From Streptomyces pactum (GTDB lineage Bacteria; Actinomycetota; Actinomycetes; Streptomycetales; Streptomycetaceae), in the NCBI RefSeq assembly GCF_016031615.1, contig NZ_JACYXC010000001.1:3658001-3722000 (forward strand): DNA of 64,000 nt. Reading direction: 5' to 3'. The first letter of the stretch is position 1. Every line of letters begins with the position of its first letter. The notes below the pieces were generated by a model. It made no database searches, had not been told where the DNA came from, and saw only the letters and a program-made list of their open reading frames with translations. Positions 33,350 to 41,145 of the stretch are shown piece by piece. Position numbers and translations under genes: made by a program.

Positions 33350-35028
33350 ACGACCCGTCCCCGTCCGCCCCGCCGGGGCGCAGGCGCACCGGCCGCGCCG
33401 CCAGCGTGCTCCAGTCCAGCGCGCTGATGGCCGCCGGTACGCTCGTCTCCCGGCTCACCGGCTTCGTCCGCCAGATGGTGATCATCGCGGCGCTCGGGGC
33501 GGCGGTCCTCGGTGACGCCTACACCGTCGCCTACGCACTGCCCACCATGGTCTACTTCCTGACCATCGGCGGCGGCCTGAACTCCGTCTTCGTCCCCCAG
33601 CTGGTCCGGGCGATGAAGGAGGATTCGGACGGCGGCGTCGCCTTCGCCAACCGGCTGCTCACCCTGACCATGGTGGTCCTGGGCGTGCTGGTGGCCCTCA
33701 CCTACTTCGCCGCCCCGCTGCTGATCCGGATGCTCTCCCCCGAACTGGCGGGCGACGAGGCGTCCAACGAGGTCGCCGTCACCTTCGCCCGCTACTGCCT
33801 GCCGTGCATCTTCTTCATGGGCATCCACGTGGTCGTCGGCCAGATCCTCAACGCCCGCGGCCGGTTCGGCGCCATGATGTGGACCCCGGTCCTCAACAAC
33901 ATCGTCATCATCACCACGTTCGGCCTGTTCATCTACGTCTTCGGCAGCTCCGGCAAGTCGAACATGGACGTCACGACCATCACCCCCGAGGGCATCCGGC
34001 TGCTGGGCATCGGCACCCTGCTGGGACTGGCCGTGCAGGCGCTGGCGATGTTCCCCTACCTGCGGGCGTCCGGCTTCCGCTTCCGGCCCCGCTTCGACTG
34101 GCGCGGCCACGGCCTGGGCAAGGCCGCCAAGCTCGCCAAGTGGACCGTGCTGTTCGTCCTCGCCAACCAGGCCGGCGCGGTGGTGGTCACCCAGCTCGCC
34201 ACCTCCGCCGGCGCCGAGGCCGACAACAAGGGCTTCCCCGGCACCGGCTACATCGGCTACACCAGCGCCCAGCTCATCTGGGGCATGCCGCAGGCGATCA
34301 TCACGGTCTCGGTGATGGCCGCGCTGCTGCCCCGGCTCTCCCGCGCCGCCCACGACGGCGACGCCGGCGCGGTCCGCGACGACATCTCCCAGGGCCTGCG
34401 GACCTCCGCGGTGGCCATGGTGCCGGTCGCCTTCGGCTTCGTGGCCCTGGGCATCCCCATGTGCACCCTGCTCTTCGGCGCCTCCGGCACCGAGGCCGCG
34501 CAGTCCATGGGCTACATCCTGATGGCCTTCGGCCTCGGCCTGATCCCGTACTCCGTGCAGTACGTGGTGCTCCGCGGCTTCTACGCCTACGAGGACACCC
34601 GGACGCCGTTCTACAACACGGTGATCGTCGCCGCGGTCAACGCGGCCGTCTCCGCGCTGTGCTACCTGGTGCTGCCGGCCCGCTGGGTCGTGGTGGGCAT
34701 GGCCGCCGCCTACGGCCTCGCCTACGCCATCGGCGTCGGCGTGGCCTGGCAGCGGCTGCGCACCCGGCTCGGCGGAGACCTCGACGGCCGCCGGGTGGTG
34801 CGCACCTACACCCGTCTGGCGGGTGCCAGCGTGCCGGCCGCACTGCTGGGCGGCGGCACCGCCTACGTCATCACCGGCGCCCTGGGGAACGGCATCGCCG
34901 GCTCGCTGGCGGCCCTCATCGGTGGCGGTGTGGTGCTGCTCGGCGTCTTCTTCCTCGCCGCCAAACGGATGCGGATCGAGGAGCTGACCGCCATGGTTGG
35001 TATGGTCCGCGGACGTCTCGGCAGGTGA
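33346..35028 (+). CDS. murJ: Lipid II flippase MurJ, membrane core
   Basis: 560 residues counted from the ATG at 33346; the native protein probably begins at 32459 (see the frameshift entry). It contains about 14 hydrophobic helices of the MOP/MviN fold: SVLQSSALMAAGTLVSRLTGFVRQMVIIAALG at helix 1, with the conserved SRxxGFxR, then PTMVYFLTIGGGLNSVFVPQLV, YCLPCIFFMGIHVVVGQILNARGRFG and YVVLRGFYAYEDTRTPFYN. It moves lipid-linked peptidoglycan precursor across the cytoplasmic membrane. The core has no interruption. In mycobacteria the same protein carries a fused C-terminal pseudokinase; here that part is the next gene, at 35141. Confidence 0.9.
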   Translation: MNDPSPSAPPGRRRTGRAASVLQSSALMAAGTLVSRLTGFVRQMVIIAALGAAVLGDAYTVAYALPTMVYFLTIGGGLNSVFVPQLVRAMKEDSDGGVAFANRLLTLTMVVLGVLVALTYFAAPLLIRMLSPELAGDEASNEVAVTFARYCLPCIFFMGIHVVVGQILNARGRFGAMMWTPVLNNIVIITTFGLFIYVFGSSGKSNMDVTTITPEGIRLLGIGTLLGLAVQALAMFPYLRASGFRFRPRFDWRGHGLGKAAKLAKWTVLFVLANQAGAVVVTQLATSAGAEADNKGFPGTGYIGYTSAQLIWGMPQAIITVSVMAALLPRLSRAAHDGDAGAVRDDISQGLRTSAVAMVPVAFGFVALGIPMCTLLFGASGTEAAQSMGYILMAFGLGLIPYSVQYVVLRGFYAYEDTRTPFYNTVIVAAVNAAVSALCYLVLPARWVVVGMAAAYGLAYAIGVGVAWQRLRTRLGGDLDGRRVVRTYTRLAGASVPAALLGGGTAYVITGALGNGIAGSLAALIGGGVVLLGVFFLAAKRMRIEELTAMVGMVRGRLGR

Positions 35029-35140
35029 GCGGGGGACAACCATCAGCGGTCGCCGCGTGTCGTGCACAGCAGCGGACTGCGGGCACAATTGTCTTGGCTT
35101 CAGCCAGGGCGACGGACGGATGGGGAGGCAGGGAGCGACG

Positions 35141-36874
35141 GTGGCGGAACGGAGCACGGCTGCCGTCGACGTGGCCGGCAACGACGGCGCAAAGCCGTCG
35201 GCCGCCGATGCGGAGCAGGCCACGACCGACGGGGCGGGGACCGGGAACACGGCCCGCGAGGACAAGGACTCGGCACGCCCCGAGTCCACCGCGACCAAGG
35301 CCGATCCGCCGGAACTGCACAGCGGCCACAAACTCGCCAGACGCTACCGGCTGGAGGAATGCGTCACCCGTCTGGACGGCTTCAGCAGCTGGCGCGCGGT
35401 GGACGAGAAGCTGCGCCGGGCGGTGGGCATCCACGTCCTGCCCGCCGACCACCCGCGGGCCCGGCCGGTGCTCGCGGCGGCCCGCTCGGCCGCGCTCCTC
35501 GGCGACCCCCGCTTCGTCCAGGTGCTGGACGCCGTGGAGGAGAACGACCTCGTCTACGTCGTCCACGAGTGGCTGCCCGACGCCACCGAACTCGCCGCCG
35601 TGCTCGCCGCCGGCCCGCTGGAGCCGCACGACGCCTACCAGCTCGTCAGCCAGGTCTCCCAGGCCATGGCCGCGGCCCACCGCGAGGGGCTGGCCCACCT
35701 CCGCCTCAACCCCGGCTCCGTGCTGCGCACCGAGTCCGGTCAGTACCGCATCCGCGGCCTGGCCGTGATGGCCGCGCTCCGCGGGGTCACCGCCGACAAG
35801 CCGCAGCGCGCCGACACCGAGGCGATCGGCGCCCTGCTGTACGCCGCCCTCACCCAGCGCTGGCCCTACGACTCCGACGCCTACGGCCTGCCGGGCCTGC
35901 CCGAGGGGGTCGGCCTGCTCCCGCCGGACCAGGTGCGGGCCGGGGTCCACCGCGGCCTGTCGGACCTGGCGATGCGGGCCCTGGTCAACGACGGCGCCAC
36001 CGCCTCCCGGCAGGAGCCCCCGTGCACCACCCCGGAGGAGCTGGCCAAGGCGGTCTCCGCCATGCCCCGCATCCGGCCGCCGGAGCCCGCGTTCGCCCCG
36101 CCGGAGGTCTTCCAGCCCGGCGGCTACCGGGCCAACGGGTACGCCGGACCGCCCGGCCGCCCCGGCCCGGTGGCACCCGCGGCGGTCCCGCCGCCGCCCC
36201 CGCTGCAGAGCCGCACCGGCAGGGCCCTGAAGTGGGCCGTCTCCGCGCTGCTCATCGCCGCCCTCGGACTGGGCAGCTGGCAACTGGCCGACACCCTCCT
36301 GAAGGAGGAGAACCGCTCCGGCAGCTCCAGCGACACCGAGCGGCAGGGCGACGGCAAGCGGCCGAAGAAGCAGGCCGGCAAGCCCATCGCCGTCACCGAC
36401 GCCGCGGAGTACGCCCCGGACGGGGAACCGCAGAACGCCGACCAGGTCCCGCTCACCCACGACGGGAACCCGTCCACCATCTGGCGCACCAAGGGCTACG
36501 TGGACGGACCGGAGTTCGCCCCCAGCATCAAGCGGGGCGTGGGCATCGTCTACGACCTCGGCAGCGAGCGCCGGATCACCGGCGCCGAGATCAGCCTGCT
36601 CTACCCGGGCACCCGGGAGACCTACACCCGGCTCGCGCTCTACGCGACGGACTCGCTGCGCCCGGTGGGTTCCTCCCTCGACCCGGTCGGCGGGTTCACC
36701 GAACTCCTCAAGCCCACCTCCACCACCGCCACCACGGCCAAGCTCACGGTGGACAGCAAGGTCAAGACCCGCTACGTCCTCGTCTGGCTCACCGCGCTCC
36801 CCGAGTCACCCCCCGAGCAGTACTACGCGAGGCCCTACAAGCAGGCCATCACCGACGTGAAGTTCACCGGCTGA
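35141..36874 (+). CDS. Membrane pseudokinase with extracellular discoidin-like domain, MurJ partner
   Basis: 577 residues. The first ~55 residues are polar and disordered, and a protein-kinase-like domain covers about 60-310. Catalytic marks are missing: the VAIK lysine region reads AVGIHVL, the HRD loop is AHLRLNPGSV and DFG is IRGL, so it should not phosphorylate. A Pro-rich linker leads to one membrane helix (LKWAVSALLIAALGLGSWQLA), then a Lys/Asp-rich spacer and an outer beta domain (LTHDGNPSTIWRTKGYV...VYDLGSERRITGAEISLL) like F5/8 discoidin, probably glycan-binding. GTG at 35141 has GGGAG six bases away. It corresponds to the C-terminal half of mycobacterial MviN, which is fused to MurJ there. 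Likely job: tether or regulate MurJ in response to Ser/Thr kinase signals. Confidence 0.85.
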   Translation: MAERSTAAVDVAGNDGAKPSAADAEQATTDGAGTGNTAREDKDSARPESTATKADPPELHSGHKLARRYRLEECVTRLDGFSSWRAVDEKLRRAVGIHVLPADHPRARPVLAAARSAALLGDPRFVQVLDAVEENDLVYVVHEWLPDATELAAVLAAGPLEPHDAYQLVSQVSQAMAAAHREGLAHLRLNPGSVLRTESGQYRIRGLAVMAALRGVTADKPQRADTEAIGALLYAALTQRWPYDSDAYGLPGLPEGVGLLPPDQVRAGVHRGLSDLAMRALVNDGATASRQEPPCTTPEELAKAVSAMPRIRPPEPAFAPPEVFQPGGYRANGYAGPPGRPGPVAPAAVPPPPPLQSRTGRALKWAVSALLIAALGLGSWQLADTLLKEENRSGSSSDTERQGDGKRPKKQAGKPIAVTDAAEYAPDGEPQNADQVPLTHDGNPSTIWRTKGYVDGPEFAPSIKRGVGIVYDLGSERRITGAEISLLYPGTRETYTRLALYATDSLRPVGSSLDPVGGFTELLKPTSTTATTAKLTVDSKVKTRYVLVWLTALPESPPEQYYARPYKQAITDVKFTG

Positions 36875-36903
36875 GCCGGCCTGGGGCGGGGAGGGGCGCG
36901 ACG

Positions 36904-37593
36904 GTGGACGACGGTTCGGTGGCCGGGGCGAGCGACGCCGATCTCCTCGCCCGGCACGTCGACGGCGACCCCGACGCCTTCGCGGAGATCGTCCGGCGCC
37001 ACCGGGACCGGCTGTGGGCGGTGGCGCTGCGCACCCTGGGGGACCGGGAGGAGGCCGCCGACGCGGTCCAGGACGCCCTGGTCTCCGCCTACCGGGCGGC
37101 GCACACCTTCCGCGGCCGGTCGGCCGTCACCACCTGGCTGCACCGGATCACCGTCAACGCCTGCCTGGACCGGGCCCGCAAGACCGCCTCCCGCCGCACC
37201 TCCCCGGTCGCCGACACCGAGCGGCTGGAGCAGCTCCTGGACCCCCACGAGTCCGCCGAGGCCCCCGCCGAGCGGGACGAGCTGCACCGGCAGCTGATCG
37301 AGGCACTGCATGCCCTCCCGCCGGAGCAGCGGGCCGCCCTGGTGCTGGTGGACATGCAGGGTTACCCGGTGGCCGAGGCGGCCCGGATGCTGGGGGTGCC
37401 CACCGGCACCGTGAAGAGCCGGTGCGCCCGGGGCCGGGCCCGGCTGCTGCCCCTGCTGTCGCATCTCCACCCCACCGGCGGGGATAACGTGCCGCCGGGC
37501 CGGGGAAGGAACCGGACGCAGGGGACATCCGTCCCACCGGCGGCAGGGCCGAACGACGCAGATGCCGTGAAGGGCGGAGGTGGCAGGGCGTGA
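36904..37593 (+). CDS. sigM: ECF RNA polymerase sigma factor SigM
   Basis: 229 residues. Region 2 is SDADLLARHVDGDPDAFAEIVRRHRDRLWAVALRTLGDREEAADAVQDALVSAYRAAHTFRG and region 4 is LPPEQRAALVLVDMQGYPVAEAARMLGVPTGTVKSRCARGRARL, both clearly ECF. The last ~40 residues are a low-complexity tail. GTG at 36904 is preceded by GGGAGGGG. The stop overlaps the GTG of the anti-sigma gene at 37590 (GTGA), so the two are coupled. The name follows the conserved locus murJ, sigM, anti-sigma, trxB, trxA of actinobacteria. It likely serves envelope or oxidative stress. Confidence 0.92.
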   Translation: MDDGSVAGASDADLLARHVDGDPDAFAEIVRRHRDRLWAVALRTLGDREEAADAVQDALVSAYRAAHTFRGRSAVTTWLHRITVNACLDRARKTASRRTSPVADTERLEQLLDPHESAEAPAERDELHRQLIEALHALPPEQRAALVLVDMQGYPVAEAARMLGVPTGTVKSRCARGRARLLPLLSHLHPTGGDNVPPGRGRNRTQGTSVPPAAGPNDADAVKGGGGRA

Positions 37594-38726
37594 CACCCAC
37601 GACCGGCTCGGACGAGCATCCGGAGGTCGCGGAGATCTCCGCGCTCACCGAGGGTCTCCTCCCCACGGACCAGGAGGACGCCGTCCGCCGCCACCTCGAC
37701 GGCTGCGCGCTCTGCGACGACGTACGGACCTCCCTCGACGAGATCCGCTCGCTGCTCGGCACCCTCCCCGGTCCGGCCCGGATGCCGGACGACGTCGCCC
37801 GGCGGATCGACGCCGCACTGGCCGCCGAGGCCCTGCTGGACGCCACCGCCCCGGCCGGCCCTGCGGACACCTCCCCCGAGGACTCCGCCCCCGGTGGGTC
37901 CGGAGTCCCGGTTCCCGGAACCGCGTCGGCCTCCACCGACCGGCCCGAGGACCCCGCCGCGGGCGAGGGGGACCCACGACCGGCGGACACCCCCGGCGCC
38001 CGTCGGTCGCGTGTTTCACGTGAAACACCGCTCCCCGGTGCCACCGGGTCCGCCGCCCCCGGTTCCCCGAAGACCGGTCCCACCGCGGTCCCCGCCGCCG
38101 GCCGCCCGGCCGCCCCGCACGGCGACCGGCCCGCGGGACGCCCCCGCGCCGCCGCCGGCCCGGGGCGGAAGCCCGCCCGCCGCGGCGGTGGACGCGGCGG
38201 CGCCCGCCGCTGGCCGAGGGTGCTGCTCTCCACGGCCTGCGCCGCGGCCGTCATCGGCGTCGGCACCCTGCTGGTCCGGACCTCCGGGACCGGCGACGAC
38301 ACCGCCGGGGAGACCCGGAGCGCGGCGGCCCCCACCGACCGGACAGCCGGCACGCTCGGCGGCGACGGCCTCACGGACCGGGTGCACTCGCTGCTGGCGG
38401 CCGGTCCCGCCGGCACCGGAGAGAAGACCCCCGGCGAGCGGGGCGCCCCCGAGGCCACCGGGGAGCGACCCCTGGCCAGCACACCGCTGCGAGCGCCGCA
38501 GGAGGACCGGGTGCCCCCCTGCGTCCAGGCCGGGACCGGACGCCCGGAAACCCCGATCGCCGCGGAGCCGGACGTGTACCAGGGCACCCCCGTCTACCTG
38601 GTCGTCCTGCCGCACCCCTCGGACAGCTCGCTCGTCGACGCCTTCGTGATCGACTCCTCGTGCACCACCGCGAGCCCGCCGGCCGCCGGGAAGCAGCTGC
38701 TCGCCCGTACCGTCGCACGCCCCTGA
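37590..38726 (+). CDS. Zinc-type anti-sigma factor for SigM, membrane-anchored
   Basis: 378 residues. The N-terminal anti-sigma domain has the ZAS motif H35-x3-C39-x2-C42 (HLDGCALC), which often binds zinc and can sense thiol oxidation. A long Pro/Ala/Gly-rich cytoplasmic linker (about 85-205) leads to one membrane helix (VLLSTACAAAVIGVGTLLV) and an outer domain ending with a CxTASPPAAGKQLLARTVARP-like tail. GTG at 37590 overlaps the sigM stop. A complete parS site (38013-38026) lies inside the linker codons, encoding VSRET. The protein should hold SigM at the membrane until a signal releases it (inference by family and position). Confidence 0.85.
   Translation: MTPTTGSDEHPEVAEISALTEGLLPTDQEDAVRRHLDGCALCDDVRTSLDEIRSLLGTLPGPARMPDDVARRIDAALAAEALLDATAPAGPADTSPEDSAPGGSGVPVPGTASASTDRPEDPAAGEGDPRPADTPGARRSRVSRETPLPGATGSAAPGSPKTGPTAVPAAGRPAAPHGDRPAGRPRAAAGPGRKPARRGGGRGGARRWPRVLLSTACAAAVIGVGTLLVRTSGTGDDTAGETRSAAAPTDRTAGTLGGDGLTDRVHSLLAAGPAGTGEKTPGERGAPEATGERPLASTPLRAPQEDRVPPCVQAGTGRPETPIAAEPDVYQGTPVYLVVLPHPSDSSLVDAFVIDSSCTTASPPAAGKQLLARTVARP
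38013..38026. promoter_or_regulatory. parS centromere site inside the anti-sigma gene
   Basis: Exact GTTTCACGTGAAAC within codons for V-S-R-E-T in the disordered linker of the anti-sigma factor. Confidence 0.92.
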
Positions 38727-38825
38727 ACGGCCGGCCGGGACCCGCCCGGGGCGGCCGGCACCCGCCCCGGGAACGGTGCCCGGCGCCGGTCCGCACCCCC
38801 CGCCACGCCGGGCGCACCCCGCCCC

Positions 38826-38852
38826 GGGAATGCCCGGCCCGTAGGATCCGTT
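38826..38852 (+). promoter_or_regulatory. SigR-type promoter of trxBA
   Basis: GGGAAT (38826-38831), 18 bases, GTT (38850-38852): an exact match to the SigR consensus GGGAAT-N18-GTT, 54 bases before the trxB start. In S. coelicolor trxBA is a known SigR target induced by disulfide stress. Confidence 0.85.
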
Positions 38853-38906
38853 GGGTGGGATGAGCCTCCCCAACCGTCACCGCCCGCAGAGACAAGGAAG
38901 ACATCA

Positions 38907-39857
38907 GTGAGCGACGTCCGCAACGTGATCATCATCGGTTCCGGGCCCGCGGGCTACACCGCCGCGCTCTACACGGCCCGCGCCGCCCTGAAGCCCCTGG
39001 TCTTCGAAGGCTCCGTGACGGCTGGTGGTGCGCTGATGAACACCACCGACGTGGAGAACTTCCCCGGCTTCCGTGACGGCATCATGGGCCCGGACCTCAT
39101 GGACAACATGCGGGCCCAGGCCGAGCGCTTCGGTGCCGAGCTGATCCCGGACGACGTCGTCGCGGTGGACCTCTCGGAGGAGATCAAGACCGTCACCGAC
39201 TCCGCCGGCACCGTCCACAAGGCGAAGGCCGTGATCGTGACCACCGGCTCCCAGCACCGCAAGCTGGGCCTGCCCCGGGAGGACGAGCTGTCCGGCCGCG
39301 GCGTCTCCTGGTGCGCCACCTGCGACGGCTTCTTCTTCAAGGACCAGGACATCGCCGTGATCGGCGGCGGTGACACCGCCATGGAGGAGGCGACCTTCCT
39401 GTCGCGGTTCGCCAAGTCGGTCACCATCGTCCACCGCCGCGACTCGCTGCGGGCGAGCAAGGCCATGCAGGAGCGGGCCTTCGCCGACCCGAAGATCTCG
39501 TTCATCTGGGACAGCGAGGTCGCCGAGATCCACGGTGACGGGAAGCTCTCCGCCCTGACCCTGCGGAACGTGCGCTCGGGGGAGACCTCCGAGCTGCCGG
39601 TGACCGGTCTGTTCATCGCGATCGGCCACGACCCGCGCACCGAGCTGTTCAAGGGCCAGCTCGACCTCGACGACGAGGGCTACCTGAAGGTCGAGGCCCC
39701 GTCCACCCGCACCAACATCACCGGCGTCTTCGCCGCGGGTGATGTGGTGGACCACACCTACCGTCAGGCGATCACCGCTGCCGGCACCGGCTGCTCCGCG
39801 GCGCTGGACGCCGAGCGGTACCTGGCCGCCCTCGCCGACGGCGAGAGCGCCGCCTGA
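38907..39857 (+). CDS. trxB: Thioredoxin-disulfide reductase
   Basis: 316 residues. Transfers electrons from NADPH through FAD to thioredoxin. The FAD motif is IIIGSGPAGYTAALYTARA near the start, the active site is C136-A-T-C139 in SWCATCDGFFF, the NADPH motif is AVIGGGDTAMEEATFL, and the C-terminal FAD motif is GVFAAGDVVDHTYRQAITAAGTGCSAALDAERYL. The GTG start at 38907 has AAGGAA about 7 bases upstream. It forms an operon with trxA 43 bases downstream, driven by the SigR-type promoter at 38826. It would also reduce the thioredoxin at 6236. Confidence 0.97.
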   Translation: MSDVRNVIIIGSGPAGYTAALYTARAALKPLVFEGSVTAGGALMNTTDVENFPGFRDGIMGPDLMDNMRAQAERFGAELIPDDVVAVDLSEEIKTVTDSAGTVHKAKAVIVTTGSQHRKLGLPREDELSGRGVSWCATCDGFFFKDQDIAVIGGGDTAMEEATFLSRFAKSVTIVHRRDSLRASKAMQERAFADPKISFIWDSEVAEIHGDGKLSALTLRNVRSGETSELPVTGLFIAIGHDPRTELFKGQLDLDDEGYLKVEAPSTRTNITGVFAAGDVVDHTYRQAITAAGTGCSAALDAERYLAALADGESAA

Positions 39858-39900
39858 CCCTGCCCCTCCCCCTGCCCCTCAACGGATGAAGGAGACTGCC

Positions 39901-40227
39901 ATGGCCGGTGCCACGGTGACCGTGACGGACGCCAACTTCGAGGAGACCGTCCTCAAGAGCGACAAGCCGGTGCTCGTCGATTTCTGGGCCGCCTGGTGCG
40001 GTCCGTGCCGCCAGATCGCCCCCTCGCTGGAGGCGATCGCGGCCGAGCACGACGAGATCGTGATCGCCAAGCTCAACATCGACGAGAACCCGGGGACCGC
40101 CGCCAAGTACGGCGTGATGTCGATCCCGACCCTCAACGTCTACAAGGGCGGAGAGGTCGTGAAGACCATCGTCGGTGCCAAGCCGAAGGCCGCCATCGAG
40201 CGCGACCTGGCCGACTTCCTCGCCTGA
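39901..40227 (+). CDS. trxA: Thioredoxin
   Basis: 108 residues, the standard thioredoxin size. Active site W32-C-G-P-C36 in AAWCGPCRQIAP and the cis-proline loop MSIPTLNVYKGGE are intact. It reduces cytoplasmic disulfides with electrons from TrxB. It follows trxB by 43 bases with GAAGGAGA as ribosome site. A GC-rich hairpin overlapping a parS site by two bases follows the stop. Confidence 0.97.
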   Translation: MAGATVTVTDANFEETVLKSDKPVLVDFWAAWCGPCRQIAPSLEAIAAEHDEIVIAKLNIDENPGTAAKYGVMSIPTLNVYKGGEVVKTIVGAKPKAAIERDLADFLA

Positions 40228-40269
40228 GACGGCCGCGCGGCCGTCCGGAGGGCCCACCGCCCTTCACCG

Positions 40270-40283
40270 GTTTCACGTGAAAC
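40270..40283. promoter_or_regulatory. parS centromere site after trxA
   Basis: Exact GTTTCACGTGAAAC 42 bases after the trxA stop. Its last two bases are the first two of the terminator stem. Confidence 0.93.
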
Positions 40284-40313
40284 GGGCCCGCCCCCTCCCG
40301 GGGGCGGGCCCGT
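40282..40313. terminator. Bidirectional terminator between trxA and the convergent GNAT gene
   Basis: 14-bp perfect stem, 40282-40295 with 40300-40313, loop TCCC, with GGGCCCGCCCCC as its main body. Confidence 0.8.
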
Positions 40314-40354
40314 CGCCGTCCGGGCTCCCTCTCCTCGCCGCCCGGCGGCCGGGG

Positions 40355-40972
40355 TCACAGCGGACGGAGAGCCGGCTCCTTCTGGACCGCGCCGAGCAGC
40401 CGGTCCAGCGCCAGCTCCACGTCCTCCTTCCAGGACAGGGTGGACCGCAGCTCCAGCCGCAGCCGCGGAAACCGGGGATGGGGACGTACGGTCTTGAAAC
40501 CCACCGCGAGGAGATGATCCGCGGGCAGCACACACGCCGGTTCCGTCCAGCCGGCGTCCCCGAACGCCTCGATCGCCTTGAACCCCCGCCGCAGAAGATC
40601 CTTCGCCACCGTCTGCACGATCACCCGGCCCAGCCCCTGGCCCTGATACCCGGGCAGCAGCCACGCGGTCATCAGCTGCACCGCGTCCGCCGCCACCGGA
40701 CTGGTGGGGAAGGCCGTGGACCGCGGCACATACGCCGGGGGAGCGTAGAGCACGAAGCCCACCGGCACCTCGTCCACATAGACCACCCGCCCGCAGGAGC
40801 CCCACTCCAGCAGCACCGCGGAGATCCAGGCCTCCTTCTCCAGCTCCGGCCGCCCGGCCCGCACGGCCGCCTCACCACTGACCGGGTCGAGTTCCCAGAA
40901 GACACACGAACGGCAGCGCTTGGGGATGTCCGGAAGGTTGTCCAGCGTCAGCGGTGCGAGTCGGCGCCCCAT
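40355..40972 (-). CDS. GNAT family N-acetyltransferase
   Basis: 205 residues. The acetyl-CoA loop is LLPGYQGQGLGRVIVQTVAKDLLRRG (Q-G-x-G-x-G). The N-terminal part contains RCRSCVFWELD, a short cysteine cluster seen in actinobacterial homologues encoded next to trxA and parB. The end matches this group (PACVLPADHLLAVGFKTVRPHPRFPRLRLELRS). Substrate unknown. In mycobacteria a wall amidase gene stands between trxC and the parB region; here only this GNAT gene is present. The start is the ATG at 40972. Confidence 0.85.
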   Translation of the reverse strand: MGRRLAPLTLDNLPDIPKRCRSCVFWELDPVSGEAAVRAGRPELEKEAWISAVLLEWGSCGRVVYVDEVPVGFVLYAPPAYVPRSTAFPTSPVAADAVQLMTAWLLPGYQGQGLGRVIVQTVAKDLLRRGFKAIEAFGDAGWTEPACVLPADHLLAVGFKTVRPHPRFPRLRLELRSTLSWKEDVELALDRLLGAVQKEPALRPL

Positions 40973-41145
40973 ACAGCCAGTTCCTTACTCTCTCACCAGC
41001 CGTGCCGCGGTGGCTGATGCGTCGGTCTGATCGCATGCTATCGGCGCGCCCGACACCCCGACAGCGACCCGGAGAGGCCTTGGGGAAAGAGAAAGGGTGA
41101 TGCTCCGGCCTCTGGAACACCACCCGAATCCCACCGGCAGGCCGG

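Noticed and set aside
36904..37593. Long frame from 35062 joined to sigM
   Set aside because: The part before 36904 is a shadow of the pseudokinase gene; only the sigma factor part has domain sense.
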